The translations under genes and the position numbers were made by a program. Source: Natranaerobius trueperi (GTDB lineage Bacteria; Bacillota; Natranaerobiia; Natranaerobiales; Natranaerobiaceae). From it: DNA of 64,000 nt. Position 1 is the stretch's first letter, and every line of letters begins with the position of its first letter. The DNA lies in NCBI RefSeq assembly GCF_002216005.1, contig NZ_NIQC01000002.1:62001-126000 (forward strand). The letters are read 5' to 3'. The notes under the pieces are model-generated. The model saw only the letters and a list, made by a program, of their open reading frames with translations. It had not been told where the DNA came from and searched no databases. Of this stretch, positions 10,437 to 21,009 are shown piece after piece.

Positions 10437-10956
10437 TTATTCTCATCCTTTCTAAATAATTCTGATAACCTTGTTTTTGTAGTTGTTCACTCTTTTTAAT
10501 TACTTGGTCATTTTGATTACTTCTAAATTCAGTTAGTTTATTTAGAATATTTTTATCGTTAGTTGCTAGTATTTTAGCCGCTAATATAGCTGCATTTTCA
10601 GAACCATTTATAGCTACTGTAGCTACCGGCACTCCTTTTGGCATTTGTACTATTGAATACAATGAGTCAATACCGTTAAGCGATTTAGTTTTAATGGGAA
10701 CTCCTATCACAGGAAGATCTGTCAATGAAGCTACCATTCCAGGAAGATGGGCAGCTCCTCCAGCACCTGCTATAATAACCTTGATATTTGAATCCAATGC
10801 TCTTTTATAATAGTTAAACATTTTGTTAGGTGTTCGATGGGCAGATACTATATCAATTTCATAGCTAATCCCAAATTCTTCTAATACGTCACATGCTTCT
10901 TTCATAATTGGTAAATCAGAGTCACTTCCCATAATTATTCCAACCTTATTATCCAT
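10429..10956 (-). CDS. purE: N5-carboxyaminoimidazole ribonucleotide mutase
   Basis: Class I PurE, converting N5-CAIR (made by PurK) to [16 protein letters not shown], the [10 protein letters not shown] site with its catalytic His, and [14 protein letters not shown] are all present. At 175 residues it is slightly longer than many because of a charged tail. ATG at 10956 follows GGAGGG. It sits 18 bp downstream of purK, its pathway partner. Confidence 0.95.
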   Translation of the reverse strand: MDNKVGIIMGSDSDLPIMKEACDVLEEFGISYEIDIVSAHRTPNKMFNYYKRALDSNIKVIIAGAGGAAHLPGMVASLTDLPVIGVPIKTKSLNGIDSLYSIVQMPKGVPVATVAINGSENAAILAAKILATNDKNILNKLTEFRSNQNDQVIKKSEQLQKQGYQNYLERMRISD

Positions 10957-10974
10957 ACTCTCTTCCCTCCTTAA

Positions 10975-12111
10975 TCAAAGCAAATTTAGTTTATTTGCTT
11001 TTGAAATAAGTTCATCACAATCATCACCTGTTAAAGTAACATGACCCATTTTTCTTTGAAATTTAACTTCATCTTTACCATATAAGTGAAGATAAGCATT
11101 AGGCTGTTCAAAGAGTGAATTAAAATCATCAATTTTCAGTTTTCCTTCAAAAGTACCTAATAAATTTATCATACATGCTTTTTTCTCTAAAATGGGGTCA
11201 ACTAAAGGTAGCCCTAAAATACTTCTTAAATGTATAGAAAACTGACAGATATTACACGATTCAATTGTATAATGTCCAGAATTATGAACCCTCGGAGCTA
11301 TTTCATTAACTAAGAGCCTACCATCTTTTAATAGAAAAAACTCTATCCCATAAATACCTGGATCATCGAAAAAATCAATAATTTCAAGAGCTTTTTGTGC
11401 TGCCAATTTATGTGTTGTGTTAGATACTTCAGCAGGTGCTTTAGTTACATGTAAGATTTCCTTTGAATGATAATTCTCAACTAAAGGGAAAGTAACTTTT
11501 TCTTTTTTAGAATTTATAGCTGCCATTACAGAAACTTCTTTTTCAAAATCAATATATTCTTCAATTAATAACTTATTGTGCTTTTCTAGTAAGTCATTTA
11601 GCTTTTCAATCTCAGACTCATCTTGTAATAAAAAATTTCCTTTACCGTCATACCCACCTGTACAAAGTTTTACCATAACTGGATAGCCATATTCCTTTAT
11701 TGCAGATATTGCTTGTTTTTTATTAGTCACTACCTTAAATTTTGGCACCAACTCTTCTTCTGTTAATGTTTGTAACATTTCTTTTTGAATACCTTTATCT
11801 TGAATCTTAGATAACGTATTAGCTCCTGGTCGTACTATAGCACCTTGATTTTCTAACATTTTTAAATTTTCAGCACTTATATGTTCAAATTCAAAAGTGA
11901 TAATATCACTGTTTTGGTGCAACTTTTCATATCCGCTTTTATCATCAAATTTTGCTTTAATATGTTTATCTGCAAGTTGTGCAGCCGGAGCATTTGCTTT
12001 TGGATCTAATACCACAACCATAAGACCAAGCTCTTTTGCTTTGATGGTAAGCATTCGTCCTAATTGTCCTCCACCTACAATCCCTAAAGTAATTCCAGGT
12101 TCATAGTTCAT
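10975..12111 (-). CDS. purK: N5-carboxyaminoimidazole ribonucleotide synthase
   Basis: ATP-grasp enzyme carboxylating AIR with bicarbonate. GIVGGGQLGRML (N-terminal fold), VKLCTGGYDGKGNF (ATP-grasp loop), EEYIDFEKEVSV and NEIAPRVHNSGHYTIE are conserved. Length is 378. First gene of the pur operon: ATG at 12111 follows AAGGAGG. The riboswitch terminator ends some 20 bp upstream, so its transcription is gated by that leader. Confidence 0.96.
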   Translation of the reverse strand: MNYEPGITLGIVGGGQLGRMLTIKAKELGLMVVVLDPKANAPAAQLADKHIKAKFDDKSGYEKLHQNSDIITFEFEHISAENLKMLENQGAIVRPGANTLSKIQDKGIQKEMLQTLTEEELVPKFKVVTNKKQAISAIKEYGYPVMVKLCTGGYDGKGNFLLQDESEIEKLNDLLEKHNKLLIEEYIDFEKEVSVMAAINSKKEKVTFPLVENYHSKEILHVTKAPAEVSNTTHKLAAQKALEIIDFFDDPGIYGIEFFLLKDGRLLVNEIAPRVHNSGHYTIESCNICQFSIHLRSILGLPLVDPILEKKACMINLLGTFEGKLKIDDFNSLFEQPNAYLHLYGKDEVKFQRKMGHVTLTGDDCDELISKANKLNLL

Positions 12112-12130
12112 AAAAAACCTCCTTATCTAA

Positions 12131-12186
12131 ACAAATAAGCCCAGGTAGGGTAGGACTCATGAGAGAAACCTACCCGCCTGGGCTTT
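12131..12186 (-). terminator. Riboswitch-controlled terminator before purK
   Basis: Long hairpin: AAGCCCAGG pairs with CCTGGGCTT and, inside it, GGGTAGG with CCTACCC, followed by a U-rich run. The apical loop contains TTTCTCTC (12161-12168 read on the minus strand). This is an exact complement of GAGAGAAA at the 3' side of the guanine aptamer (12276-12283), a plausible antiterminator pairing. Confidence 0.85.
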
Positions 12187-12277
12187 TATCCCTTCGGTGT
12201 ACCCTTTTACAAAGGTAAGTACCACTTGGACCGGTCAGGATAATTTTACAAAAATCCCCGGAACCCTAGGTACCCTT
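12174..12277 (-). promoter_or_regulatory. ykkC-type aptamer, probably the PRPP riboswitch subclass
   Basis: On the minus strand this segment contains the ykkC-family core signatures CCTAGGGTTCCGG near its 5' end and ACACCGAAGGGATAAAAGCCC near its 3' end. Subclasses of this family sense guanidine, ppGpp or PRPP. PRPP is inferred here because the element directly follows a guanine aptamer and controls de novo purine genes, the known guanine-PRPP tandem arrangement. Its 3' end shares bases with the 5' arm of the terminator, as expected for a ligand-on switch. Confidence 0.82.
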
Positions 12278-12350
12278 TCTCTCGTAGCCAAATGATTTAC
12301 GGTCATTAGGTAGAAACTTTCGGGCCTTATTCCCGAATTTATACGAGAGA
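12278..12350 (-). promoter_or_regulatory. Guanine riboswitch aptamer
   Basis: Classical purine aptamer. P1 is a perfect 9-bp stem (TCTCTCGTA with TACGAGAGA), closing the conserved GTATAA, AATAAGGCCCG, GTTTCTACC and CCGTAAAT segments. The specificity base before the P1 3' strand is C (GGCTACGAG), the guanine/hypoxanthine type rather than adenine. Ligand binding would hold GAGAGA in P1 and so favour the downstream terminator. Confidence 0.93.
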
Positions 12351-12379
12351 TTTAAATTTAAGTTCGATTTGTTGAGTAT

Positions 12380-12408
12380 ATAATAACAGGTTCCGAGTAA
12401 TTTGTAAA
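12380..12408 (-). promoter_or_regulatory. pur operon promoter
   Basis: TTTACA (12403-12408) and TATTAT (12380-12385) are separated by 17 bp, a good housekeeping-sigma promoter. It lies within 4 bp of the guaA stop and about 30 bp before the guanine aptamer, so the pur transcript begins with the riboswitch and is independent of guaA. Confidence 0.75.
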
Positions 12409-12411
12409 GAC

Positions 12412-13944
12412 CTATTCCCACTCGATTGTAGCTGGGGGTTTAGATGTAATGTCATAAACTAGACGGTTAACACCTTCAACCTCGTTCACTACTCGATTTG
12501 ACAGACTCTCTAATACATCATTCGAAAAGCGATACCAATCTGCTGTCATACCATCCTGGCTATTTACAGCACGAAGGATAATTGGATAATCGTAGGAACG
12601 TTCGTCACCTTTTACTCCTACGGTCTTAATGTCAGGTAGAACCGTAAATAACTGCCAAATATCATGATATAAGCCAACTTTTTTTAATTCATCAGCAACT
12701 ACTGCATCAGCTTCCTTTAAAATAGAAAGTTTGTCTTCAGTAACTTCACCTAGCACTCTAATTGCTAGGCCTGGACCAGGAAAAGGATGTCGCCAAACAA
12801 CTTCTTTAGGCATCTCAAGCTCTTTTGCAACTTGGCGTACTTCATCTTTAAACAATGAATTTAAAGGTTCGATTAAAGAAAGCTCCATTTTTTCTGGTAG
12901 ACCACCAACATTATGATGGGATTTAATGACACTAGCAGTTTCTGTGCCACTCTCGACTACATCAGTATATAAAGTGCCTTGAACTAAAAAGTCAACGTCT
13001 CCAATCTTTCTCGCTTCTTCTTCAAAGACTCTAATAAACTCTTCACCAATAATTTTCCGTTTTTGTTCAGGGTCTGTTACACCTTTTAGTTTGGATAGAA
13101 AGCGCTCTCTAGCATCAACATATACTACTTTAACATCAAATTTCTCTCTAAATAGTTCTAACACTTGGTTTTCTTCATCTTTTCTTAAAAGGCCATGGTT
13201 AACAAAAATACATGTTAAATTATCGCCTATTGCCTGTTGAACTAAAACGGCTGCGACAGTCGAATCTATGCCACCCGATAACCCACAAATAGCATTTCTA
13301 TCTCCAACTTCTTTTTTTATACTATTAACAGTTTCATCAATATAGGAATCCATAGTCCAGTCTGATGACAGTTCTGCTATTTCAAAAAGAAAATTATTTA
13401 ACATTTCTTGTCCTTTTGGTGTGTGCAATACTTCTAAATGAAACTGAACACCATATAGTTGCTTTTGTGGATTAAAGATACCAGCAACTGGTGTGTTATC
13501 AGTTTTACCCATGACTTTAAAACCTGGAGGTAACTCTTCAACAGAGTCTCCATGACTCATCCAAACTAATAATTCACCTGACAAACCTTCCGTTAGATGG
13601 TTTCCATTTAAAACTTCAAACAATGCTTTACCATACTCTCTTTTTTCTGCTCGAACTACTTTACCACCTGATTTTTTAGCCATTATTTGCATTCCATAAC
13701 AGATTCCCAAAACTGGTATCCCTAGCTCAAAAATTTCACTATCTATATCTGGTGATTCATCTAAATAAACACTGCTTGGCCCACCAGATAAAATAATAGC
13801 TTTAGGTGATAGTTCCTGGATTTTTTCAACAGATATAGTATACGGATGAATTTCACAATATACACTTTCTTCACGAATTCTTCTTGCTATTAATTGACTA
13901 TATTGACCCCCAAAATCGATAACTACTACTAGTTCCCTTGACAA
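12412..13944 (-). CDS. guaA: GMP synthase (glutamine-hydrolysing)
   Basis: Amidates XMP to GMP. The N-terminal glutaminase domain has [13 protein letters not shown], the nucleophile Cys82 in [10 protein letters not shown], and QFHLEV. The ATP pyrophosphatase domain has [13 protein letters not shown], and the C-terminal dimerisation domain ends [12 protein letters not shown] at 13944 is preferred over the in-frame ATG at 13965 because GGAGGG lies 6 bp before the TTG. At 510 residues this is the normal length. No riboswitch is seen ahead of guaA itself. Confidence 0.94.
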   Translation of the reverse strand: MSRELVVVIDFGGQYSQLIARRIREESVYCEIHPYTISVEKIQELSPKAIILSGGPSSVYLDESPDIDSEIFELGIPVLGICYGMQIMAKKSGGKVVRAEKREYGKALFEVLNGNHLTEGLSGELLVWMSHGDSVEELPPGFKVMGKTDNTPVAGIFNPQKQLYGVQFHLEVLHTPKGQEMLNNFLFEIAELSSDWTMDSYIDETVNSIKKEVGDRNAICGLSGGIDSTVAAVLVQQAIGDNLTCIFVNHGLLRKDEENQVLELFREKFDVKVVYVDARERFLSKLKGVTDPEQKRKIIGEEFIRVFEEEARKIGDVDFLVQGTLYTDVVESGTETASVIKSHHNVGGLPEKMELSLIEPLNSLFKDEVRQVAKELEMPKEVVWRHPFPGPGLAIRVLGEVTEDKLSILKEADAVVADELKKVGLYHDIWQLFTVLPDIKTVGVKGDERSYDYPIILRAVNSQDGMTADWYRFSNDVLESLSNRVVNEVEGVNRLVYDITSKPPATIEWE

Positions 13945-13976
13945 AGTACTCCCTCCTATATTCATTTATCAAATTA

Positions 13977-14657
13977 TTATTCTTGATCTTCTTGTTCTTC
14001 TTCAACATCTAGTTGTTGTTCTATATTTTCTTCTGTAGACTCGTTCATAACTTCATATTGTTCTATCATCATTTCATATTGTTCCCGATTATGATCAGTT
14101 AAATCTTTACTATCTAAAGCTGTCTCTAATTTCTCAATTGCAGCTTCAAAGTCAGCTTCAATATAAGCTAAATAATTACTATACATATACAAAGCTTCGT
14201 TGTGTTCTGGTTCAATTTCTAATGCTTCACTTAATAATCCCTCTGCTTTTTCAACTTCATTTAAATAAAAAGCAGCTGAAGCTTTATCAACCAATAAATC
14301 TACATTCTCAGGATCTAATTCAATAGCATCATCATAAGTTTCTTGAGATTTCTCAAAGTAAGTTTCTGCTTTTTCTAAGTCATTTTCTTGTTCTGCATAA
14401 ATCATACCTAAGAATAATTGTTGTTGCCCTAAATTCATCAGCGCACCAACATCTTCTGAATTTTCTTTTACCTCTTCCTCAAAGTGAGCTAGTTGTTCTT
14501 TTTCTTGTTCAATATTTACCTGATGTTGTGGTTCACCACCTAGAAAGTCTAAAGCTCCTATACCTGCTCCTAAAGCAACAGAAGCTATAAATAAAACAGC
14601 AGCTACCAAAGCTACTTTTCTCAAGGCTTTTTTCTTTGGTTTCATGAAAAAGCTCAT
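13977..14657 (-). CDS. Membrane-anchored acidic TPR protein
   Basis: 226 residues. A basic start (KPKKKALRK) is followed by one hydrophobic segment at about 15-35, then an acidic domain of tetratricopeptide-like repeats (NLGQQQLFLGMIYAEQ, ALYMYSNYLAYIEADF) and a Glu/Gln-rich tail. Topology suggests an N-terminal anchor with the repeats outside the membrane. Such proteins mediate protein contacts, but no specific partner can be named. It lies 30 bp upstream of guaA on the same strand. The high acidity suits a salt-adapted host. Confidence 0.7.
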   Translation of the reverse strand: MSFFMKPKKKALRKVALVAAVLFIASVALGAGIGALDFLGGEPQHQVNIEQEKEQLAHFEEEVKENSEDVGALMNLGQQQLFLGMIYAEQENDLEKAETYFEKSQETYDDAIELDPENVDLLVDKASAAFYLNEVEKAEGLLSEALEIEPEHNEALYMYSNYLAYIEADFEAAIEKLETALDSKDLTDHNREQYEMMIEQYEVMNESTEENIEQQLDVEEEQEDQE

Positions 14658-14730
14658 GCATAACTCTCCTTTATATTATTCTAGTACTTGAATAAATTAT
14701 ATAGCTTGCTAAACCCTATGTCAAACAAGG

Positions 14731-14766
14731 AAAACCCCGCCCCAAAGATTTGGGGTCGGGGTTTAT
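14731..14766 (-). terminator. groESL terminator
   Basis: Near-perfect hairpin with AAACCCCG/CGGGGTTT and CCCC/GGGG arms around an AAATCT-type loop, ending in a T-rich stretch on the minus strand, 18 bp after the groEL stop. Confidence 0.85.
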
Positions 14767-14783
14767 ATATCACATCAATGTGA

Positions 14784-16436
<1,653 letters not shown>

Positions 16437-16459
16437 TTACCTCCTTTTTATCTTTTTTA

Positions 16460-16747
16460 TTATTCAAATACTGCCAAAATATCATCTTGGCGCATAATTA
16501 AGTATTCTTCTCCATTAACTTCCACTTCATTTCCAGCAAACTTTGAGTAGACTACTTTATCTCCCTTTTTAACCTCAAGATCAATTTTAGATCCATCATC
16601 TAAAACTTTGCCACTTCCAACAGCAACAACTTCACCTTCTTGTGGCTTTTCCTTAGCTTTTTCAGGTAAAACTATTCCGCTTTGTGTTTTTTCTTCCTGT
16701 TCTAAAACTTTAATAACAACTCGATCTCCAAGCGGTTTTAAGTTCAT
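16460..16747 (-). CDS. groES: 10-kDa co-chaperonin GroES
   Basis: Lid of the GroEL chamber, 95 residues. [20 protein letters not shown] covers the N-terminal strand and start of the mobile loop; [18 protein letters not shown] and the [12 protein letters not shown]-like region are characteristic. ATG follows AGGAGGG. The CIRCE operator lies about 47 bp upstream. Confidence 0.97.
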   Translation of the reverse strand: MNLKPLGDRVVIKVLEQEEKTQSGIVLPEKAKEKPQEGEVVAVGSGKVLDDGSKIDLEVKKGDKVVYSKFAGNEVEVNGEEYLIMRQDDILAVFE

Positions 16748-16793
16748 TATAAACCCTCCTTTGATTTGTATTGTATGTAATTAATACAATTTG

Positions 16794-16820
16794 TTAGCAC
16801 TCACCTTCACCGAGTGCTAA
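16794..16820. promoter_or_regulatory. CIRCE operator (HrcA site)
   Basis: Perfect inverted repeat TTAGCACTC - 9 bp - GAGTGCTAA, the consensus HrcA-binding CIRCE element, between the groES promoter and start codon. HrcA itself is not in the window. Confidence 0.97.
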
Positions 16821-16831
16821 TTACACTTATA

Positions 16832-16860
16832 ATATTAGTAAATGTAAACATATAAGGCAA
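16832..16860 (-). promoter_or_regulatory. Probable groES promoter
   Basis: TTGCCT (16855-16860) and TAATAT (16832-16837) are 17 bp apart, placing CIRCE in the 5' untranslated region as usual. The -10 is not perfect, so the call is moderate. Confidence 0.5.
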
Positions 16861-17016
16861 GACTTCTCTTTGAAAAATATCAGTCAATATCTAACAATAT
16901 TTCAAAATAGCTCCCCAATTCTCTCTTATGCTCTTCAATTCTACTTTTTTTATTTTTATTTTCTCCAAAGTATTATTAACCAAAATTATAAAATTATTCA
17001 ATTTTTTTCTAAAACT

Positions 17017-17058
17017 ATTAGCCTCTGAGTGCTATTTCCTAGCGCACTCAGAGGCTAT
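17017..17058 (-). terminator. Terminator of the molybdenum-cofactor operon
   Basis: Twelve-base arms GCCTCTGAGTGC / GCACTCAGAGGC overlap the last codons of the mogA-like gene and are followed on the minus strand by a T-rich run. The 180 bp between this hairpin and the groES promoter hold nothing recognisable. Confidence 0.75.
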
Positions 17059-17520
17059 ACCTGTTAAAGTATCTAATGCATGTATCAGAGCTGGCTCTAT
17101 TGTTTCAAAACACTCTTTTACTGCCTTTGGGCTCCCAGGCAGGTTAATTATCAAAGTTTGTTTTTTAATACCTGATATCCCACGGCTCAACATCCCTTTT
17201 GAAGTTTTTTGACTACTAACACGTCTCATCTCTTCACTTATTCCCGGTACCTCTCTTTCAATGATGTCTTTAGTTGCCTCTGGTGTAAAATCTCTAGGTC
17301 CTAAACCTGTTCCTCCTGTTGTTAATATTAAATTCAGATTTTGATTACACCATTGGTTCATTAAATTAGACAATTCACCTCTTTCATCTGGAATAACTTG
17401 ATACTCTTGTACTTCTATTTCTAAACTTTCTAATTTAGACTTTAAAAGAGCACCACTTTCATCAGTTTTCCCTTCTTTTGATCGAGAATCACTAGCTGTA
17501 ATTACCCCTGCTTTATACAT
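17032..17520 (-). CDS. Molybdopterin adenylyltransferase family (MogA/MoaB)
   Basis: Binds and adenylylates molybdopterin before metal insertion by MoeA. Family motifs are GVITASDSRSKEGKTDESG, LILTTGGTGLGPRDFTPEAT, and LPGSPKAVKECFETI. About 162 residues, normal length. ATG at 17520 follows AAGGAGTG; an in-frame GTG three codons earlier overlaps that site. Last gene of an operon with two moeA genes. MogA and MoaB cannot be separated safely by eye. Confidence 0.88.
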   Translation of the reverse strand: MYKAGVITASDSRSKEGKTDESGALLKSKLESLEIEVQEYQVIPDERGELSNLMNQWCNQNLNLILTTGGTGLGPRDFTPEATKDIIEREVPGISEEMRRVSSQKTSKGMLSRGISGIKKQTLIINLPGSPKAVKECFETIEPALIHALDTLTGIASECARK

Positions 17521-17532
17521 AGATATCACTCC

Positions 17533-19461
17533 TTAGTGTAATATCTGACCACTTGAAGATAGATCATAACCTGATAATTCATCAATTGAATTTTTAAAAC
17601 CTTCACTTCTGATTACCTGTAAAATATATTGTATTCCATCCCACTCCCAATACTTTCTAGGTATCGCAAGATCATAACGTTCCTTTGCAACTGGTACAAA
17701 CTCTAGATCTAAAGCTTCCGCAGCAGCTCTAATCCCTAATCCACAATCTGCTGTATTTCCATTGACCGCAGCTGCTACAGACAGATGGTTAACTTCTTCT
17801 CGATCATAACCTAAGATATTTTCAGAATTAATTCCTAGTTCTTTTAATTTATAATCTAGTAAGATTCTCGTCCCTGCACCTTTCTGTCTGTTTACAAATG
17901 AGACATCATCTCTTACTATATCATGTAAACCAGTAATATTTTTAGGGTTTCCTTTACTTACTATTAGACCTTGCTCTCTATAGGCTAGGTTAACTAAAAC
18001 TACATCTTCTTCTTTTAAATACTTTTCAATATGTGGTTTATTATACTCACCAGTTTCAGAATCTAGAAGATGCACACCTGCAATATGTGCTTCTTCTCTT
18101 TTTAGAGCCATTATTCCACCCATACTACCAACGTGAGCAGATGATAAACTATAAGGTGGAAAATGCTTATGTAGCTCATTTGATAATATATCTAATGATA
18201 TATCATGGCTTCCAATCCCTACTACTGTACTTTCTATTTCATTTTTTGGACGATATAAGTCAACCTCCACTTCTTCGCCTTTTTCAATACCTTCTCTCAT
18301 TTGAGGTATTACAGTTACTCCATCAGCTTTAACTAGTGACATAATCATCCCTGCACCTCTACCTAGAGGTGTAGCCACAAAATTGTCCCCAACCTTACCT
18401 ACTTTTACTCTTAAATACTCTTGAGCATTAAAAGACGATACTACACGCCTCGACATATTAGCTCTAATCTGTTTTGATATATATGGTTTACGGTTCTGCC
18501 AATAATATAAAATTGGTTTAACAAATAATTCCATAGTTAAAGTAGCTGAAACAGGGTATCCAGGAATACCTATCACTGGTGTTTTATCAACTATACCTAG
18601 TATAACTGGCTTTCCAGGCTTTATAGCAACACCATGACAAATCACTTCTCCTAAATCTTTTATAACTTGATATGTATAGTCATGACTACCTGCAGAAGAA
18701 CCCGCATTTACCACTACTAAGTCTTGCTTTGATGTTAAATTTCTCACCGTATCAGCAATCTGTTCATAATCATCATCTAATTTATTTTCTCGAAAAGGTG
18801 TTCCACCCCATTCACTAATAAGTCCACAAAGGACATGAGAATTAAACTCTACAATATCACCTGGTTCAAGATCTGAACCTGGTTCAACTAACTCGGTGCC
18901 TGTCGGTACTACTGAAACTTTAGGTTTAGGTTCTACCGATACTTCTGTAATTCCACCAGCTAATATTGCACCTATATCTACTGGTTTCAACTTTTGACCT
19001 GCAGGTACAATTAATTCGGTTGCAACTAAATCTTCCCCAATTGTCCTAACATGCTGCCATGGAGCTGCTGGTTCAACAATTTCTATTTCTTTTTTACCAG
19101 CCCAATCCACATCTTCTATCATAATTACTGCATCTTTATCTTCTGGAAGTGGTGCACCTGTATCAACTATTTCTGCTTGTTCAGGAATAGATAAAACTTT
19201 TGGGTTCCTTAATGAAGCCCGATGTGTACTTTGGGATTTTACAGCTACACCATCCATAGCAGATGCATGATAGTGTGGAGAAGATGTTTTTGCAAAAATC
19301 GGTTCTCTTGTTATCCTATGAAGTGCATCCTCGGTCTTTACAGTTTCACTTGGTAAGCTATCTTTTCCTATCTCCTCTAAAACATTAAAAAAATTATCAA
19401 TTGCTTCATCTAAGGGAGTATTATCTAAATAAACCTTCCTCCTTTTTTTTCTCTTTTTCAT
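17533..19461 (-). CDS. MoeA fused to a molybdate-binding-like (PBP) domain
   Basis: 642 residues in two parts. Residues about 10-410 are MoeA-like, the molybdenum insertase (SSPHYHASAMDGVAV, VVPTGTEL, NAGSSAGSHDYT, PGKPVILG, GIPGYPVSA). From about 415 to 640 there is a periplasmic-binding-protein-like domain (IGSHDISLDILSNEL, SSAHVGSMGGIMAL, NRQKGAGTRILLD) but no signal peptide, so it would be cytoplasmic. Such fusions are known in clostridia and archaea; a ligand-sensing or metal-delivery role is inferred. The basic N-terminus (KKRKKRRK) is unusual. Its start overlaps the preceding moeA by 4 bp. Confidence 0.88.
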   Translation of the reverse strand: MKKRKKRRKVYLDNTPLDEAIDNFFNVLEEIGKDSLPSETVKTEDALHRITREPIFAKTSSPHYHASAMDGVAVKSQSTHRASLRNPKVLSIPEQAEIVDTGAPLPEDKDAVIMIEDVDWAGKKEIEIVEPAAPWQHVRTIGEDLVATELIVPAGQKLKPVDIGAILAGGITEVSVEPKPKVSVVPTGTELVEPGSDLEPGDIVEFNSHVLCGLISEWGGTPFRENKLDDDYEQIADTVRNLTSKQDLVVVNAGSSAGSHDYTYQVIKDLGEVICHGVAIKPGKPVILGIVDKTPVIGIPGYPVSATLTMELFVKPILYYWQNRKPYISKQIRANMSRRVVSSFNAQEYLRVKVGKVGDNFVATPLGRGAGMIMSLVKADGVTVIPQMREGIEKGEEVEVDLYRPKNEIESTVVGIGSHDISLDILSNELHKHFPPYSLSSAHVGSMGGIMALKREEAHIAGVHLLDSETGEYNKPHIEKYLKEEDVVLVNLAYREQGLIVSKGNPKNITGLHDIVRDDVSFVNRQKGAGTRILLDYKLKELGINSENILGYDREEVNHLSVAAAVNGNTADCGLGIRAAAEALDLEFVPVAKERYDLAIPRKYWEWDGIQYILQVIRSEGFKNSIDELSGYDLSSSGQILH

Positions 19462-20693
19462 TTTATCACCCCACGTTTGAAAACTTGTACAGATTCACCA
19501 GCTGTAATTCCTTCAGTGTTTTGTGGAATACGAATGATTCCATCAGCTTCTACTAATGTAAAAATCAAACCCGATTCCCCTAAAATTGGTTCTGCCTCAA
19601 GTGTGCCATCATTTTTTCTAGTTAATGAAACCCTTATATAATCTTCACGACCACCTTTAGAAGACAGATTTCTTGTAATTCTAGCACTCACCTGTTCCGA
19701 TTCATCGTATGGCTTTAGACCTAACAAACGTCTAATTGCTGGCCTAACAAACAGATCGAAAGTCACCAAAGCACTCACTGGATTACCAGAAAGTCCAAAT
19801 ATAGGTGTGTCTTGTGCTAAACCAAATATCGTTGGCTTTCCAGGTTTAACAGAAACTCCATGAAAAATAACACCAGGTTCTCCTAAATCATTAATTGTTT
19901 TAGCTGCAAGATCTCTTGTCCCTACAGAGCTACCACCTGAAATTATTACTAAATCACATTCTATTTGACTTCTAGTTAAAGTTTCATAAAATTCATCTTG
20001 TTCATCTTGTATAATACCATAAAATTTAGGAATAGCTTGTGCTTTTTCTACACAAGCCTTAATAGCCCAAGAATTTATATCTCTTATTTTTCCTGGGGTA
20101 AGTTCTTCTTCAGGAGACACTAATTCATCACCTGTAGAAATTATTCCTACAGTCGGTTTTTTATAAACAAAAATTTCAAGAATACCTAAAGCAGATAATG
20201 CTCCTATGTCTTGTTCTCTAATAACATGGTCCTTTTTCAAGACTAACTCTTTACTTTTTATGTCTTCTCCTTCCCATATTACATTTTCTCCTGAAGCAAC
20301 ACTTTCATTAATTAAAATAGATCCATCATCAAAAGAGTCTGTATTCTCCATCATAACAACAGCATCTGCATTCTCCGGAAGCATACCACCTGTTGAAATT
20401 CCCATCGCCTCTTCAGAGTTAATTGCTATATCAGAACTTTTGCCCATTTCTATTATCCCTTTTAAGTTTAGTAATGCAGGTAACGATTCTGATGCACCGA
20501 TAGTATCTGAAGATCTAACAGCATAACCATCAACAGTAGAACGCGAAAAAGGAGGTAAATTCATCGGAGAGTAAATGTTCTCTGCTGTCACGCGACCTAG
20601 TGCTTCAGAAAAATATACTTTTTCAATTTTCTTTTTATTTAGATACTGTAAAATTTTCTCTCTTGCTTTATCAACTGATATTACTTCAAACAT
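19458..20693 (-). CDS. moeA: Molybdopterin molybdenumtransferase MoeA
   Basis: Inserts molybdate into adenylylated molybdopterin. Conserved LPPFSRSTVDGYAVRSSD, GISTGGMLPENADAVVMMEN, GIISTGDELV, SGGSSVGTRDL, PGKPTIFG and GLSGNPVSALVTF span the four MoeA domains. At 411 residues this is the stand-alone length. It is the first of two moeA genes in tandem; one may be tuned to tungsten or another pterin, which the sequence cannot decide. Confidence 0.93.
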   Translation of the reverse strand: MFEVISVDKAREKILQYLNKKKIEKVYFSEALGRVTAENIYSPMNLPPFSRSTVDGYAVRSSDTIGASESLPALLNLKGIIEMGKSSDIAINSEEAMGISTGGMLPENADAVVMMENTDSFDDGSILINESVASGENVIWEGEDIKSKELVLKKDHVIREQDIGALSALGILEIFVYKKPTVGIISTGDELVSPEEELTPGKIRDINSWAIKACVEKAQAIPKFYGIIQDEQDEFYETLTRSQIECDLVIISGGSSVGTRDLAAKTINDLGEPGVIFHGVSVKPGKPTIFGLAQDTPIFGLSGNPVSALVTFDLFVRPAIRRLLGLKPYDESEQVSARITRNLSSKGGREDYIRVSLTRKNDGTLEAEPILGESGLIFTLVEADGIIRIPQNTEGITAGESVQVFKRGVIK

Positions 20694-20707
20694 TTATCCT
20701 CACTCCT

Positions 20708-20890
20708 CTAAAAGCATCCAAGCTGACAACTTATTATCTTTATATCTAATGCTTCGACATTTTTACCAACTTTTAAAAGTGAAGAATTTAATTCTTCTGC
20801 TATTTTCATACATTTACCACACGATAATTTCCCTTCTTTCGCTTCTTCTAATATTTTATTTTGAATAGTTTCATCTAATTTATTAGGCAT
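20708..20890 (-). CDS. Small four-cysteine protein heading the moeA operon
   Basis: 60 residues with a good AAGGGGG ribosome site. Cysteines form a CGKC pair near residue 24 and a C-x3-C pair at the C-terminus (ISCQLGCF). The sequence between is helical and charged. I do not recognise a named function. The paired cysteines could bind a metal or act in redox, and its position 14 bp before moeA suggests a link to the molybdenum cofactor or its regulation. Confidence 0.7.
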   Translation of the reverse strand: MPNKLDETIQNKILEEAKEGKLSCGKCMKIAEELNSSLLKVGKNVEALDIKIISCQLGCF

Positions 20891-20976
20891 TTCTATATTA
20901 CCCCCTTTGAATTAAATAGATCCTTAGTTAAATAATATTCCTTATAAAATACTATTTTCCCTTCTAAATTTAAAAT

Positions 20977-21009
20977 GAAAAAGGTTACGGTCTTACCCGT
21001 AACCTTTTA
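20977..21009 (-). terminator. Terminator after the asparagine-synthetase-like gene
   Basis: AAAAGGTTACGG pairs with CCGTAACCTTTT around a 6-nt loop, overlapping the end of the gene and followed by T-rich sequence on the minus strand. Confidence 0.85.
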
